Counted from the first letter of the stretch, positions 18,092-29,469 are shown. The stretch is 64,000 bases of DNA from Phytomonas francai (GCA_001766655.1 MJCC01000003.1:859057-923056); one strand, 5' to 3'. Translations and numbers: made by a program. The notes: generated by a model not told the origin, from the letters alone.

Positions 18092-20954
18092 TCCTCATGT
18101 GAAACGTTTCTTCTCACCCCGTTACACGTTCCCGCTTGTCACAAATAATTCCTTTTAAAGCACTCCAAGAAAAAATCCAGGTATAGGTTCGAGGTAATCG
18201 GTTCCTCTTTTAGCCTCCGCTTTCCTCCTTTTGCGTCTTGCTTTCCTTCCGCTAGTGTGCCTTACTATCAAGCCTTGCTGACACAGAAAAGAACGCACCA
18301 CAGAAACCCCGAAAGGATAAGCAGAATTATATTCTAATATAAAAAGATAATGTAGGGTAGTTATATTATTTCTTTTTATTCATAAAATAATATACGAACT
18401 ACTTCATAAAATAGATAAAAGGGAAAAGGTAAACATTAAAATCGATGAGCATTGGGGGTGCTTCGTTTTTTTACCATTCTCTTCTTTATGGAAAAGCAGG
18501 CATTGCTGTTGTTCAGAATTCATCATATTTTTTTTTGCTTTCACTGTATTTTATAAGTCAGGAGTTATAACCTGAATTGAATTTATTGCATCATTACTTC
18601 TAATATTTGTAGTTATTGGAGTTATACCATTGTTATTATTTTATAAGAAAATGAGAAACACATATCAAAACAGAATGTATGCTAATGGAAATCAGAAGCC
18701 CAAATAATATAATGCTTTCTTAAAGGAGAAAAATGAGTGATTGCTTCAATACCGATGAGCCTAGGTAAATAAGATACTGAAGACATCTTGTTCTGAGTTA
18801 ATTAAATAATAATAATAACACCTCTCAGGGTAAAAAAAATTATCATTCTTTACAAATAAACCTACATGTTTGTAAATGCATTTTAGGAAGTAATATATGC
18901 GGAAAAAGAAATAATTAGAACATTTCAGCTTCGATTCTGATTCGATTTTGAAATCAGATCCTAGTTATGCTCCTTTATTTTGTAATTAAAAATTTACCAA
19001 CCTTATTTTCTCAGTCTTCATAAAAATGCATTCAAAGATGCATAAGAATATATACGGACATTACAATAATCTGAAAAATGAATGAACATAGTTAAACCAA
19101 GAAAAGATTAGTCTTTAAAAAATGCTGCCATCATGTGGACAAAAAAAATGTGTTTTTCAAGGTTCGACCTTTAGCAGAATGCAGTGCGATTTATCATAAA
19201 TTTCACAATCTTTTTAATATATATTCTAAAGTAATAGGATCCAACATAACACCGGTCAAATGAAATAACACTAATATGAATGTGTACGCTTTTCAATTTT
19301 TCATGCAAATGATTGTGTAACAATGGAATTTAAAAAGTGAAATAGACTTGGTAAATTTCTATCTTAAAATTTTTGATCGATCACCTTGCAATTACAAGAT
19401 GTGTCATTTAAAGTTTCCCTTAAATATCAAACCTCTTCTCTTTTGATAAGCGAAAGCAATGACCTCATCGTTACCAATGAAAGTGAGTACTATCTAATTG
19501 GATTATTAGTATCTTTCACCTTTCATATTTGTTATACTGGCTTAGTTCACCCTTTTCTATAGTATTTTATCGTTATCAAAGAATCTTTCCTTTTGTTCTA
19601 ACCACTTCAGTACGATTTAACAATTAAAATAGAATGCCAATGCAGTAGAACCTAAATGGTAAGAAAAACGCTATTAACGACAATGCACTATAGCACTACA
19701 TGTATAAAACCAGTTAAATGAAAAATAAGTATGTATATATAAACGCAACCATTTGACCATTCCCCTTTTAGAAACAGACGTGTTTAAATTTTAAAGCCCA
19801 TGCATAGTATGTAAATATGTATTGCTTAAGCCCATTCCAATCCATATTGCCGTAATTCCTGGCAGTTATCAGATGAAATATTGCTTATAAAGTTAAAATT
19901 CAATCAGGGACCACCCGTGAAAGTATCTCCATATATCGAGGAACAGAATGAAAGACAGAAACAAAAAGAACACTTATTATCATAATGCAAGAATGGGGCC
20001 CTATTGAGCTTAATCTCAACGTAGGGAAAATAAACTAAAACAATCCAGAGTCTTTCGCTATCGTGAGTATGCCTTTCGGAAAATTCCGTGAATCACTTGT
20101 AACTCAGAATCTCGCCTCGTTGTCAGTCGAATCCGCTTTACATTTTTTTTTTAAAGTAAAGAAATCAATAGAAGTATTAAAAACCTAAAAGAGAAAAAAT
20201 ATTTTCCCATTTTTAAAAAATGAAGAGATTAAAATGATGACAAGATTCATTGAATCGAAAATGAAAACGGATAATCGAAAAAGGTACTGCAAAGTCTTTT
20301 ACACAATCGCGTCTAGAAGATACATGAATAAAGCAGTCCCAGTGGGATTATTTATTTATTTATTATTATCTCGAATTATATTTGTATCCGTGAGTGTAAA
20401 AAAGAACTAATTAAATGGAAAAGTAGAGAAGAAATATTTTTTGTAAAACGCCTGAACTTCTTACCTAGTGAAAAAGTTATTTCACAACAAGGAGAGAAAG
20501 AAATGGCTTTCACATTGCACGAACTTTAAAAGGAAATGTGGAAAGCGAATGCAAGAAAAAAAGGTAAGGATACTATTTTTGTTCCTTGTGAATAACTTAA
20601 CACTAAAACAAAATAGATGTAAGCGAACAAAAGGAATCCATACATTGGGCAGTATCGAAGGTAGTGTCCCACTGCATGGTTTTGATCTGCCCTTTTCGTT
20701 CTAAAACGGTGCAGTCACAAAAAGCAGAAGGAAAATAATCCCCTACTCTCTAAGAGCAAAGCGACAATGTTCATAAATATGCACCTCCTCCCATTGTTTA
20801 TTTTCTTAAGTGACACATCAACATTATTGGACATACCATCTTGACTCATTGAGCTTTCCGTGCGCAACACACTCGGGTCCCTAGTTATTATCTCCTCTAT
20901 AGAGTTATGGATCGTTTTTCCACTAGAATATACCAATGCATTTGTTTAAATTTT
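18092..20954. other. Long AT-rich spacer without recognised gene
   Basis: At 2.86 kb this is the longest gap within the cluster. It is AT-rich throughout, stop-dense in all frames, and has no tRNA-like or repeat structure I can support. It is 3' of the LRR gene and 5' of the carbonic-anhydrase-like gene, so it may be long untranslated sequence or hold a non-coding RNA. Confidence 0.5.
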
Positions 20955-22592
20955 TTACAGATCACTGGTCCTTAGAAATGGAAGGTAATTCAGAGGTCTC
21001 GTATCATCCAACTCAGTGCATTTCTGCAACGAAACCTTTGTTAGATGAACGCAATTTACGATCCAATCAATAGAAGTAATCCGTGTGTTGGAGGCACTGA
21101 AAACGCGGAGATTCAAAAGTTGTCCCAGAGACCTCAAATCAGTAAGAAGACGACAGTTGTCCAGAATAACCCGTCGAAGTTTCTCACATTCTGCTGCAAT
21201 GGAAGCCATATGAACGTCCGTAACCTTCGTCGCGTTCAGGTTTAGTTGTTCCAGGCAATGCAATGAAGCAATTGGTGAGAAATCCTGTATAACTAAATTC
21301 ATAGATATATTCAAAACTTTGAGGTGGGTACACTGCCGAATCCAGTCCAGCTCTTTGAGCGAGTCGTTATGGGTCAACCTGAGCTTCTTGAGAAACCGCA
21401 AGCGCCCTATGAAGCCCCAATCCACCTCGTGGTTCCACCACCGTAGCTGCAACTCCTCCAAATTGGTGCACTCAGGAAGCAAGCCCAAGTCGCTCTCCTG
21501 GTTCGGCACGTCAATGATGATTCGCTTGAGGAAAGGCAGCCTTAAAGGCCCGGTTGTGCTCCATGAACTCAGCCGAAGCATGGGCAACGATTGAAGCACC
21601 ATCCGCCTGAGCTCAGCATGACAGCTGAGCCAGGCAAGGCTGGTCACGGGAAGGTCTTTCATCGAAATAGACGCGATGTGAGGATGGTGCCGAAGAAAGC
21701 TAAGGTTCGCTAAATTCGGGCAGTTCATCAGCCGCACAACCTCAAGCTTTCCGTGCCTCCCCCTTTCTCTGGTGGTGGGTGAAGTCAGAGCGTCGTCGTC
21801 CTCTGGTACAAGGGATGTGATGGCAAGCTCGTCAAGGTCCAGGACCAAGAGTCTGGGGAGTTGTCGGATCACCGCGATATCACGAAGATCGGGACACGCA
21901 TGGACACGGAGAACCCTGAGATCCGTACAAGAGCTAAGTCCACTAAGGGAGTTTACTTGTTTCAGTTTATTAAGGCAAATCGTCGTAAGCCTGGAGAATG
22001 GCATGAGCTCACTTAGATCAGTACTCATGCCTGAGCAACTATCAAGCATCACGTGGCCTAGAATCGACTCTCTGACCAGAGACAGCCATTCAATTCGGCA
22101 ACGGTCCAACTTCAGCATGAACAATTTCGAGTGTTCGATGTATGTATGCGAAGAAATATGACTCTCTGAATCATCTATATGGTCAGCGTTTGACCCTACC
22201 GTGAGGGCAAGGGGTAGAATATGCCGGGATCCATCGTAAAACATGGGCCGCCGACACCACCACGCCGCGCTTCTAAGACGAGCTAACGCTGCGGCGTCAG
22301 TGCATGTAGCGAGGCGTATGAGCCTTCCCCCATTGGAAGTGGAGCTTTTCAGGCTGCTGGTATTACTACAAGCATCACTGGCACTGACGCCTAGATTGCT
22401 GTCGTCGTATGGAAACCGGGAAAGGAACTGATCTCTGCTCACAAAGGTAATGCACAGGCGAAATGAATCTGTCGCGCCACCTGTGTTGGTAAGTTCAACG
22501 GCAAGCCGGGCACCGGGATGGGCTGCAGTGAGTGCCTTGGGGTTCTTTCGCGAGTATGAAACCACAATATAAAAGTTATCTGGGACGAACAT
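20955..22592 (-). CDS. Leucine-rich-repeat protein
   Basis: The 545-residue protein starts at ATG 22592. Residues of about 175 to 540 are a chain of leucine-rich repeats of 22-25 residues (patterns such as LRVLRVHACPDL, LKKLRLTHNDSL, LEQLNLNATKVTD). The Cys/Asn-rich pattern CTxLxxLxL recalls the cysteine-containing LRR subtype and the LRR families that are numerous in trypanosomatids. The first 150 residues are not repetitive and have no recognised domain. There is no signal peptide or membrane segment, so it is probably a cytoplasmic protein-binding scaffold. Partner unknown. Confidence 0.85.
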   Translation of the reverse strand: MFVPDNFYIVVSYSRKNPKALTAAHPGARLAVELTNTGGATDSFRLCITFVSRDQFLSRFPYDDSNLGVSASDACSNTSSLKSSTSNGGRLIRLATCTDAAALARLRSAAWWCRRPMFYDGSRHILPLALTVGSNADHIDDSESHISSHTYIEHSKLFMLKLDRCRIEWLSLVRESILGHVMLDSCSGMSTDLSELMPFSRLTTICLNKLKQVNSLSGLSSCTDLRVLRVHACPDLRDIAVIRQLPRLLVLDLDELAITSLVPEDDDALTSPTTRERGRHGKLEVVRLMNCPNLANLSFLRHHPHIASISMKDLPVTSLAWLSCHAELRRMVLQSLPMLRLSSWSTTGPLRLPFLKRIIIDVPNQESDLGLLPECTNLEELQLRWWNHEVDWGFIGRLRFLKKLRLTHNDSLKELDWIRQCTHLKVLNISMNLVIQDFSPIASLHCLEQLNLNATKVTDVHMASIAAECEKLRRVILDNCRLLTDLRSLGQLLNLRVFSASNTRITSIDWIVNCVHLTKVSLQKCTELDDTRPLNYLPFLRTSDL

Positions 22593-23207
22593 CGTACTTA
22601 AATACTTCCTCCTTTATTTTAGAGATATATGTATACCTATAAATAAATAAATAAATATATATATATATGTAGAGAGAGATACAGGTATATAGATATATAA
22701 ATACGCGTAAAAGATAATACAAAAAATAGATGTAGTAAGAATGAATATATTGAATATAGGAAATAAGATAAACAAGAGTCTTTTTTTTTTGAATGTGTTG
22801 CTCTGGTTTCCTTTTTTATCGATAAATTTTTATACAAATGTGTGCTGTTAATTTTTTGAGAATAAATATAAATATTTGTGTATCTATTTGATTCCCTATA
22901 TTTATAATATATTAAAAAAAGGCCCTGCTTTTATGTCTGGGATTGAAAGTAATTTACAAAAATTCTTTTAAAGCCCTTTCTACTGTTTGACCGTAATCCA
23001 CCCTCCAAAAAATATTTATATATATTAAAAAATAATAGAAACCAGTGCTAAAGCATATTTAAAGTGTTTGAAAAAAGGGTAAAAGGGGAAAGAGCAAAGT
23101 AGGTGGTGCATATGATATCTTTTTGAGAACAGCATAAAATTAAAGACCCAATCTTCATATTTTTAACATAAATAGTAATGGTGACTTACAAAAAAGTACA
23201 CAGACCG
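22593..23207. other. Intergenic spacer
   Basis: AT-rich spacer with TAAA and TA microsatellite patches around 22636-22668. No gene seen. Confidence 0.6.
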
Positions 23208-24026
23208 CTAGCCACCACTTAAAGGGGATGGAGCTTTTGGAATAGCATCGGCCTTTGATTGTTTCCATCTTCTCAGTAGAATACGGAGAGGTAACACCAG
23301 CTTCGATAGCATTGGAGCAGTTATGACACAAAAAGACATTTGGTATGAGATTAACGGAAGCGTCAAAATATTCGCTATGAGGTAGTTAAGTAAAAGTAGA
23401 GGGGATAAGCGAAATGTGTTAAACACTATTGGGCCCACATCCAAATAAGACTTCACAACACTTTCCAGCCCAATCGCACTGAGCCAAATGCCGATCTCGC
23501 CAACGTAGAGCTGGTTTGTGTGCAAGCAATACGTAAGAAAAAGAGTGCAAGATTCACCTAATATATATAGATATGCTGCAAAGCTTAGGCCCTTTTCAGC
23601 AGCAATGCGATTGAAGCGGCCCATCATCGGTCGTTGTTTGGCACCCTGCCCTTTTGAACGAATTTTAGAAGCATCATGAGTGTCACCGTTGTCATTGGGC
23701 TTTCTTGGATTGCGCTGAGTTTCGCTCTTTAAAGCCTGCGTACGCTGCGGCTGACGTCGTATGTGGGCACCCGATGCCCGGGGATGAGGCCCTTCCCGCG
23801 TTGGCTTCGACCCCAAGGTTCCTGAAAATAGTACGGCCTGTGTTTTCTTTCTGAAAGAGTCGTTCGGATGGCGCCATAAAGAAGAATGGCGAAAGCAGCC
23901 GCTTCCATTTCCGGCAAAGGTGTTGTAATCCCGAGAAATCGGGTTGAAATGCGTGAAGCTATTCTTAAAAAAAGAAATGTGGCTACGAAAATGAATGTTC
24001 CTAGCCACGTAACGCCAAGGCATCAT
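23208..24026 (-). CDS. FAM210/DUF1279-like mitochondrial membrane protein
   Basis: The 272-residue protein starts with a basic, Ser-rich segment followed by a long low-complexity basic region (residues 1-150), consistent with a mitochondrial presequence. From about residue 150 there are two or three hydrophobic helices (LSFAAYLYILGESCTLFLTY; VFNTFRLSPLLLLNYLIANIL; FCVITAPMLSKLVLPLRILL). The spacing and the order of a first helix, a short glycine loop and later helices recall the DUF1279 domain of FAM210 proteins, but identity is weak to the eye. Otherwise it should be called an unrecognised mitochondrial membrane protein. The C-terminus is Lys/Pro-rich. Confidence 0.6.
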   Translation of the reverse strand: MMPWRYVARNIHFRSHISFFKNSFTHFNPISRDYNTFAGNGSGCFRHSSLWRHPNDSFRKKTQAVLFSGTLGSKPTREGPHPRASGAHIRRQPQRTQALKSETQRNPRKPNDNGDTHDASKIRSKGQGAKQRPMMGRFNRIAAEKGLSFAAYLYILGESCTLFLTYCLHTNQLYVGEIGIWLSAIGLESVVKSYLDVGPIVFNTFRLSPLLLLNYLIANILTLPLISYQMSFCVITAPMLSKLVLPLRILLRRWKQSKADAIPKAPSPLSGG

Positions 24027-24332
24027 TTTATATTAGCGAATCTTAGGCTAACAATAGAGATGTAAAGAGGGATAGTATAGCAACGTATCAATGACATTTA
24101 CAAAACGACAAAACAAAAAGAAGTTAACTTAGTCGACACCTACGTGTGTTGACAGAGTTCAATGTGATGTCTTTCTAATATCATGCAAACAAAAAAGGAG
24201 TGAACTCCCCACCGCCACCAAGAAAAATCAAAACTACTATTTTCCGTCTTGGATTCGGGTAATGCAGTCGAGGAAATCTTCTTCTCTTGAGAAACTTCAT
24301 TTTTTTATTATTACTATTGGAAAAAAAGGAGG
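24027..24332. other. Intergenic spacer
   Basis: Short AT-rich spacer; nothing recognised. Confidence 0.6.
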
Positions 24333-25364
24333 TTAGGAATCATCCGAGATGGTCGTATCCTCGCCGCCGCTATAATCGCCTTTGCTAAAATCATCGCTTA
24401 TACTCAGGCCACCACTAAAGGTGGGCTGGGACATCGTCTGGATATCGGCCAAGCTTGGCCCGTGCTCCTCCTCTCCGTATAACACGTGGCAAATGCCATT
24501 GAGGGTGTGCCGCAGCACTGACAAGCGCGGCAAAGTCTCACTGAAGTATACGAGACGCCGAGGCTGGTTCTCAATTGACGAAGAAAGTAAGAAGATAGGC
24601 TGGTAGCGATAGAAAGAATCATGAATCACAACAGAACGAATAAACTTCCGGTCGATAAATCGCTTTTCCCGAACGTTATTAAAAACGCCATAGCTGGTGA
24701 ATTGCAGCCCAATGCCACGGATCGCAAGCACCTCCTCAACGTAGACACAGTTGTAGGCACGAAACAGCTGCATCATGAAAAGTAGCCAAAAAAAAATGCA
24801 AGCCGTTATTTTCAGCTTAAGCGAGGAAAACACTTTCAATTGGTTTTCGACGCCCAAATCAGGAGTTGTTTCCATCAGGTTTCCATCGGCTGCGCCAGAG
24901 ATCCGAAGCCAGTGCAAAAAATAAAACTGCGACGCTGAGGTGTGAGCAACACATGGCAACAACAATGACAGAGACGCCGCAAGAAGGAGCATATTATTCG
25001 TACTCAGAAACCGAAAGAATGGTGAGACCTGGTGTTCGCGCCTGTACACGCGATAGCCACGCATTGAATCGCTATAGATAATTTCAGTAAAGTTGATAAG
25101 TGCTCCAGTGTTAGTCATCTGATTTGCATACACGAGTTTCTCAGTCGGCTGCAGACCTTTCCTATCGTCCAACAAAACTACCGACGGTGACGGTCCAGTT
25201 GAGCTGCTAATTCGAGAGTGAAAGATATGATCTCCAGGAAAAGATCCTGGTACCATATGTGTAGGCATGGTCGACACCCCGTGGGTATCAGGATCCGCGT
25301 TATTCGGTATATTAAGGCCTTCAGACGCCATACCGTTGTTCAAGGAAAGAGGATGGAAGTGCAT
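24333..25364 (-). CDS. PIG-H subunit of the GPI N-acetylglucosaminyltransferase
   Basis: The 343-residue protein matches the PIG-H family, a small subunit of the enzyme that adds GlcNAc to phosphatidylinositol in the first step of GPI-anchor synthesis at the ER. Two hydrophobic segments form a hairpin (MLLLAASLSLLLPCVAH and ITACIFFWLLFMMQLF). They are followed by the typical PIG-H domain: VEEVLAIRGIGLQFTSYG, REKRFIDRKFIRSVVIHDSF, and a terminal helix ending HTLNGICHVLYG. It is longer than most PIG-H proteins because of an unstructured N-terminus of over 100 residues and an acidic tail. A second ATG 11 codons downstream (MASEG) could also start it. Confidence 0.8.
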   Translation of the reverse strand: MHFHPLSLNNGMASEGLNIPNNADPDTHGVSTMPTHMVPGSFPGDHIFHSRISSSTGPSPSVVLLDDRKGLQPTEKLVYANQMTNTGALINFTEIIYSDSMRGYRVYRREHQVSPFFRFLSTNNMLLLAASLSLLLPCVAHTSASQFYFLHWLRISGAADGNLMETTPDLGVENQLKVFSSLKLKITACIFFWLLFMMQLFRAYNCVYVEEVLAIRGIGLQFTSYGVFNNVREKRFIDRKFIRSVVIHDSFYRYQPIFLLSSSIENQPRRLVYFSETLPRLSVLRHTLNGICHVLYGEEEHGPSLADIQTMSQPTFSGGLSISDDFSKGDYSGGEDTTISDDS

Positions 25365-25695
25365 TATGCGGACCGCCTCTCGGGTTGATGTCGCGTGATA
25401 AAATAAAGTGAATTAATGAATCCAGATAAAATAATGTAAGTGAGCAACTCTACAAAAGCAATGATTTGATTAAGTAGTGCTCAATAGAAAACAATTTTGC
25501 TTGCGCGACCGAAGACAAATTTATAATGGAGAAGAATTAAAGAACAAATGAAATCGTTTCAAAAACAAAGGCAAATGACATACTTTCCTCAACTTAAGAA
25601 TAACCCCTCCCTCGACATTTTTTTTACGAATGGGAAAGTGATGAATGCTTAAAAGAAACATTTTATACGTTTGCGTTTTCCTTTGTTCCGTTTGC
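25365..25695. other. Intergenic spacer
   Basis: AT-rich spacer; nothing recognised. Confidence 0.6.
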
Positions 25696-28600
25696 TCAGT
25701 CCACTACCTCAGAGAAGGGATTGTGTAAGAAAGAATATAACTTTATTCCATCAGCCTCACCGATAGCATCCACTAATGTGGCCTGCGAGATGCTGGCAAG
25801 ACCCGCCAGAGAACCACAAAGACGCATTAGTTGGTTCTTGTTTGATGAGGTCACACCAGGAAACCTTGCGAGGACTCGAGCGGCGTAGATCGACAGCTCT
25901 TTGCTCTGATACTCCTCGTCCTCGTCGTTGGTGCCGACATCCCCTGCCGCTGTGAGTGAAGGCCCACTGGGGTCCATATTCTCCTGCGCAACCGTCTTCT
26001 TCAGCCTCGTGAGCATCGCAGCGGAGTGGGTAGCGCTACGCGACCACACGACGGCCACCTGCGGAAATGCCATCAGGAGACGAGCTGTGCGGGTGTAGAG
26101 GGTTCGCATGTATGCCAGGTCTGCGCGCGCGGGCTGGGATAGGCTAGAGAAGACAAGTCGAAAGGGCTCATGGCGGTGAAATTCAATGAGCAAGAGGGGT
26201 CGCTCGTAGCGCCGACACAAGGTGGCGAGCTGGCGGTGAATCCGACCGGATTGGAGCGACTGGGTGTAGTCACGAACACTTTTTCGCTCTATTGCGTACT
26301 GCGGCGAGAGGACATAATCGGCGGTAGCTAGTGTCAGCGGAACAAGGTCGAGGTTCTGTTTATAGAGAAAGTACGGTAACATGGAGCGGAACTCACGCTC
26401 ATCAAAGAGGACAAGGGGGGCACACGGCTTGATTGGCCCTGTGGAGGCTTCTGTGTATTTGTATCCTTTTCGCCCACTCGATTGTAGGCGATGATAGGCA
26501 GTTAAACGTCGGGAAGAGGTAGGGAGGTTACTGCTTTCCAGCATTGCTTCCGTCTCACGGAGCGAGGTTCGATCCGCGAGCATGGTGCTGACAAAAGTGG
26601 ATTTGACATGTGCGAGTGCTTTAAATGCCAGCTTTTCCTTCTCAACTGTTGTTTTGCTTTCTTCCTCTGATGCGATAGTTGCAACGAGCTGAACCTTCAG
26701 CTCGCGAAGCAAGTCGTCTTCTAGCTCATCTTGCACCGTCTCCAAGGTCCGAAAAAACGCGATGTGGTACCGAGCTAGAATTATACGGCGTACGGCAATT
26801 GGGATCTCACAGGCTTTGCCTACGGCTGCGCCGCTCCCCTGATCTGTATCCCTGTGCGATGGGGGCACACAAAAGCTTGGTGGCGGGACCGAAGTACCAT
26901 GATAAAATGTTGGCTCACCACGCAGCAGTGCGAGCAATTCCCCAGCTCGTAGATCACTTCCGTCGGTCACCACGACCCGCGGCGTGTCGCCGTTATTGAT
27001 GGTCTGGCCATCCTGAGCTACGGGGGTTAACACAACCCTACCTAATCGAGCCGTCTCAAGCCGAAACCCGACGACCCCCAATGGAGGCGGACTTGGGTCA
27101 GCCGTGTTGGTGATGTGGGCGGCTACTGAAGGGCTTTCCGCTAAGGCAGACGGAGAACTGGGACCGTCAAAACACGTTTGGCTCAAAAGAACTGAGTGCA
27201 GCGAACCTAGAGGAGAGGCGTCCTCCTTCCCCCCATCAGCGCCCTCGTGTGAAAGGAAAGATTCACGAGGCGTCTCGCCTTTTGCATCTTCGCCAACGCT
27301 CTCCTCGTCGGAGCTACCTAGAATACCATCGTTGTAGTTGTCGCCAGTCTCCTCGCCTGAGATGACGGTCTCGACCCAATCTGACAAGCCACCGGCATCG
27401 TTGAACGGCTTCACTACTTCATGCCGTAGTGAGACTCCGTAAAAGGCCTGGTAGCGGCGAAGGAAATTATTCAACTGCAGCCTTAGAAATTCCTCACGTG
27501 TGTACATGAATCGCTCGACGAAGCGCGCTACTTCTCGGTATCCAAAGACCACAACTAGAATGCCGGGTACTGGGGTGGGGGAATGCGGAACACTCTCCTT
27601 CCCGCCGTTTATTTCCGCGAGACCTTTCCTAGCATTCGGTCTCGCGTTGTACTTACGAATGTAACCTCGCACCCAGCTCAGTGCCATTCGGTGGGCCACC
27701 TCGAGCTCCACATCGTGATCCTCCGCGTTCGGAACGAGTGAAATCGAAGACGTCGAAGCCGACGCTGACGGCGGGGGTGGGGTGGGCTGCCTCGGCTCCA
27801 CAATGACCACATCCTCTTCTTCACTCACCTGCTCCTCTTTGTCGGTGGCTGGGAGAGCAGGCCACGCCCGGTGGGTCGTAGTCGTCGCCCCATCTGAGGC
27901 CGACGCCGCGGGGGAGACCACGACCCTGCCGACGCGCTCCGTGGCGACGGTCACGACGTCGTTGAAGGACGACGACAGTGTCCAGGACGCGGTGGGAGCG
28001 GCGGCACCAGGCTGCCCGATGCGCGGCCTGGACACAAAGCCGCGTCGCCGACGGCGGTTCAGGATGGACAGGAGGGCAAAGAAAAAGTCGTGCCGCGAGC
28101 GCGTCCAGAGCCTCCGCCGCAGGCGGCGGAGGTCTAGGAAACTCTCCACCAGGCTTCCAAAGGGCCACTCTGGCACGTTGGACTGCAGGCTCGTTTGAAG
28201 ATCCGTATCGAGGTCTGTGGACTGAGTGTCAAGGCAGACTGCGTCTGAGATTCGACTAAAATTAATCTGGGTCTCGTCTGCGGCGCTTCGCCAGGCGCCC
28301 ATGCCCATGTAATCTGGGGATGCGTGCGTCCGATCACCCCCGGCAGCCTTATTGGCTAAGTTAAGATACTTTGCTGCGTGGCTGCTCTGATATGTCAAGT
28401 GCTGCTCCTGACCGAAAGTGTCACCGTTGGGTGAAGTCGGGTCCAGACGAAGCCGCACCAACGGCTGAAACTGCTTCAAGTCGTCCTGTAAGAAGGGTGA
28501 TGAGGACTCGCGCTCGTGTACAGTCGAATTTTTTTGATCCTGAGAAAGTCGCTGCTGCATCTTGCACAGCTCGGACAAGACCTCGCGTAGTATTTTCTGC

Positions 28601-29469
28601 AGCAAAGCATCAAGGATCTGTGTCGATGTCGGCACACTCACGATAATGCGGTCAATTGTAAGCGGCTTCTTCTTCGAAATCTGCTCAAAGTGCTGTATAA
28701 CGCTGAGACGGAAGGAAGGAAAAAGCTGAATATCGCCCACGTGCATCGCCTGTACAAACTGCTCCCGCCCAACGATATGACGGCTAACGAGGTAACGAAC
28801 GGTGGTAGGGCTATCACTGAGGATGACGATTCGGGGCCTACCGCTAGGCCGGCTCTCCGAACCCCCGAGGGCATCGGAATTAAAGAGCTGCATGGAACGC
28901 TCTCCACGCAACAGGATCTGAATACAAAAGGCGACGCTGACTAAAGCAGACTCACCTGCAGGGAAGCCATTAAGCGGAAGACATAAGATAGCAGCCGAAA
29001 CAAGTGTCGGAGAGAGACGCTTGTGCAAGAGATCTGTACAGAGCATGCGGCTGGTAGACACCACCACACCAGTTCGTTGAAAGGTTAAACACCGGTCCCT
29101 GGTTGAGGTTCCCTCTCGCAGCACACGTACTGTAAGGTCGTCGTCTTCCAGCTCCTCCGTGTTGGATGATTGGGCAGCAGGAGTGAATTTCCGGCCACCA
29201 CTTTTGATACCCTCACGGTTGAAGTTATTTATAAAGTATCCCAGAGAGTTGGCGAAGGAAGCCATCAAATGGTAGGGTATACGATCAGGAACTACTACAA
29301 AATAGAGATGCTTCCCATGGATTCGGCGCTTTTCCTCCAGGATAATACGGGATGCCACGCTCTCAACGCACATCCCGGTACCCAAAACGCAGAGTTGAGT
29401 GCTGATAAAGTCAGGAAATGCCTCTGCACACTTAAAAGCGACATGTTCAGAGATAGAATCGTATCCCAT
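25696..29469 (-). CDS. XPF: XPF/RAD1 DNA-repair endonuclease
   Basis: The 1257-residue protein is the XPF/RAD1 nuclease, which pairs with ERCC1 to cut 5' of bulky lesions in nucleotide-excision repair. The N-terminal 300 residues are a degenerate helicase-like region (LGTGMCVESVAS in place of a Walker A). The ERCC4 nuclease motif is intact: D1051, then E1061-R-K-x3-D1067 in AIERKSVRDYTQSL, followed by GRIHRQL. The C-terminus carries a helix-hairpin-helix pair (ARVLARFPGVTSSNKNQLM and ASISQATLVDAIGEADG). Large acidic, Ser/Pro-rich inserts occur at about 540-610 and 700-790. The usual Gly before the first Asp is Ala here. The region 27880-28150 is unusually GC-rich. Confidence 0.92.
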   Translation of the reverse strand: MGYDSISEHVAFKCAEAFPDFISTQLCVLGTGMCVESVASRIILEEKRRIHGKHLYFVVVPDRIPYHLMASFANSLGYFINNFNREGIKSGGRKFTPAAQSSNTEELEDDDLTVRVLREGTSTRDRCLTFQRTGVVVSTSRMLCTDLLHKRLSPTLVSAAILCLPLNGFPAGESALVSVAFCIQILLRGERSMQLFNSDALGGSESRPSGRPRIVILSDSPTTVRYLVSRHIVGREQFVQAMHVGDIQLFPSFRLSVIQHFEQISKKKPLTIDRIIVSVPTSTQILDALLQKILREVLSELCKMQQRLSQDQKNSTVHERESSSPFLQDDLKQFQPLVRLRLDPTSPNGDTFGQEQHLTYQSSHAAKYLNLANKAAGGDRTHASPDYMGMGAWRSAADETQINFSRISDAVCLDTQSTDLDTDLQTSLQSNVPEWPFGSLVESFLDLRRLRRRLWTRSRHDFFFALLSILNRRRRRGFVSRPRIGQPGAAAPTASWTLSSSFNDVVTVATERVGRVVVSPAASASDGATTTTHRAWPALPATDKEEQVSEEEDVVIVEPRQPTPPPPSASASTSSISLVPNAEDHDVELEVAHRMALSWVRGYIRKYNARPNARKGLAEINGGKESVPHSPTPVPGILVVVFGYREVARFVERFMYTREEFLRLQLNNFLRRYQAFYGVSLRHEVVKPFNDAGGLSDWVETVISGEETGDNYNDGILGSSDEESVGEDAKGETPRESFLSHEGADGGKEDASPLGSLHSVLLSQTCFDGPSSPSALAESPSVAAHITNTADPSPPPLGVVGFRLETARLGRVVLTPVAQDGQTINNGDTPRVVVTDGSDLRAGELLALLRGEPTFYHGTSVPPPSFCVPPSHRDTDQGSGAAVGKACEIPIAVRRIILARYHIAFFRTLETVQDELEDDLLRELKVQLVATIASEEESKTTVEKEKLAFKALAHVKSTFVSTMLADRTSLRETEAMLESSNLPTSSRRLTAYHRLQSSGRKGYKYTEASTGPIKPCAPLVLFDEREFRSMLPYFLYKQNLDLVPLTLATADYVLSPQYAIERKSVRDYTQSLQSGRIHRQLATLCRRYERPLLLIEFHRHEPFRLVFSSLSQPARADLAYMRTLYTRTARLLMAFPQVAVVWSRSATHSAAMLTRLKKTVAQENMDPSGPSLTAAGDVGTNDEDEEYQSKELSIYAARVLARFPGVTSSNKNQLMRLCGSLAGLASISQATLVDAIGEADGIKLYSFLHNPFSEVVD

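Noticed and set aside
19150..19180. GGTTCGACC as a possible tRNA T-loop
   Set aside because: No acceptor stem, D-arm or anticodon arm can be built around it; it is a small palindrome.
20715..20936. Minus-strand frame of 73 codons just after the LRR gene
   Set aside because: It begins with a non-ATG codon and shows no conserved feature.
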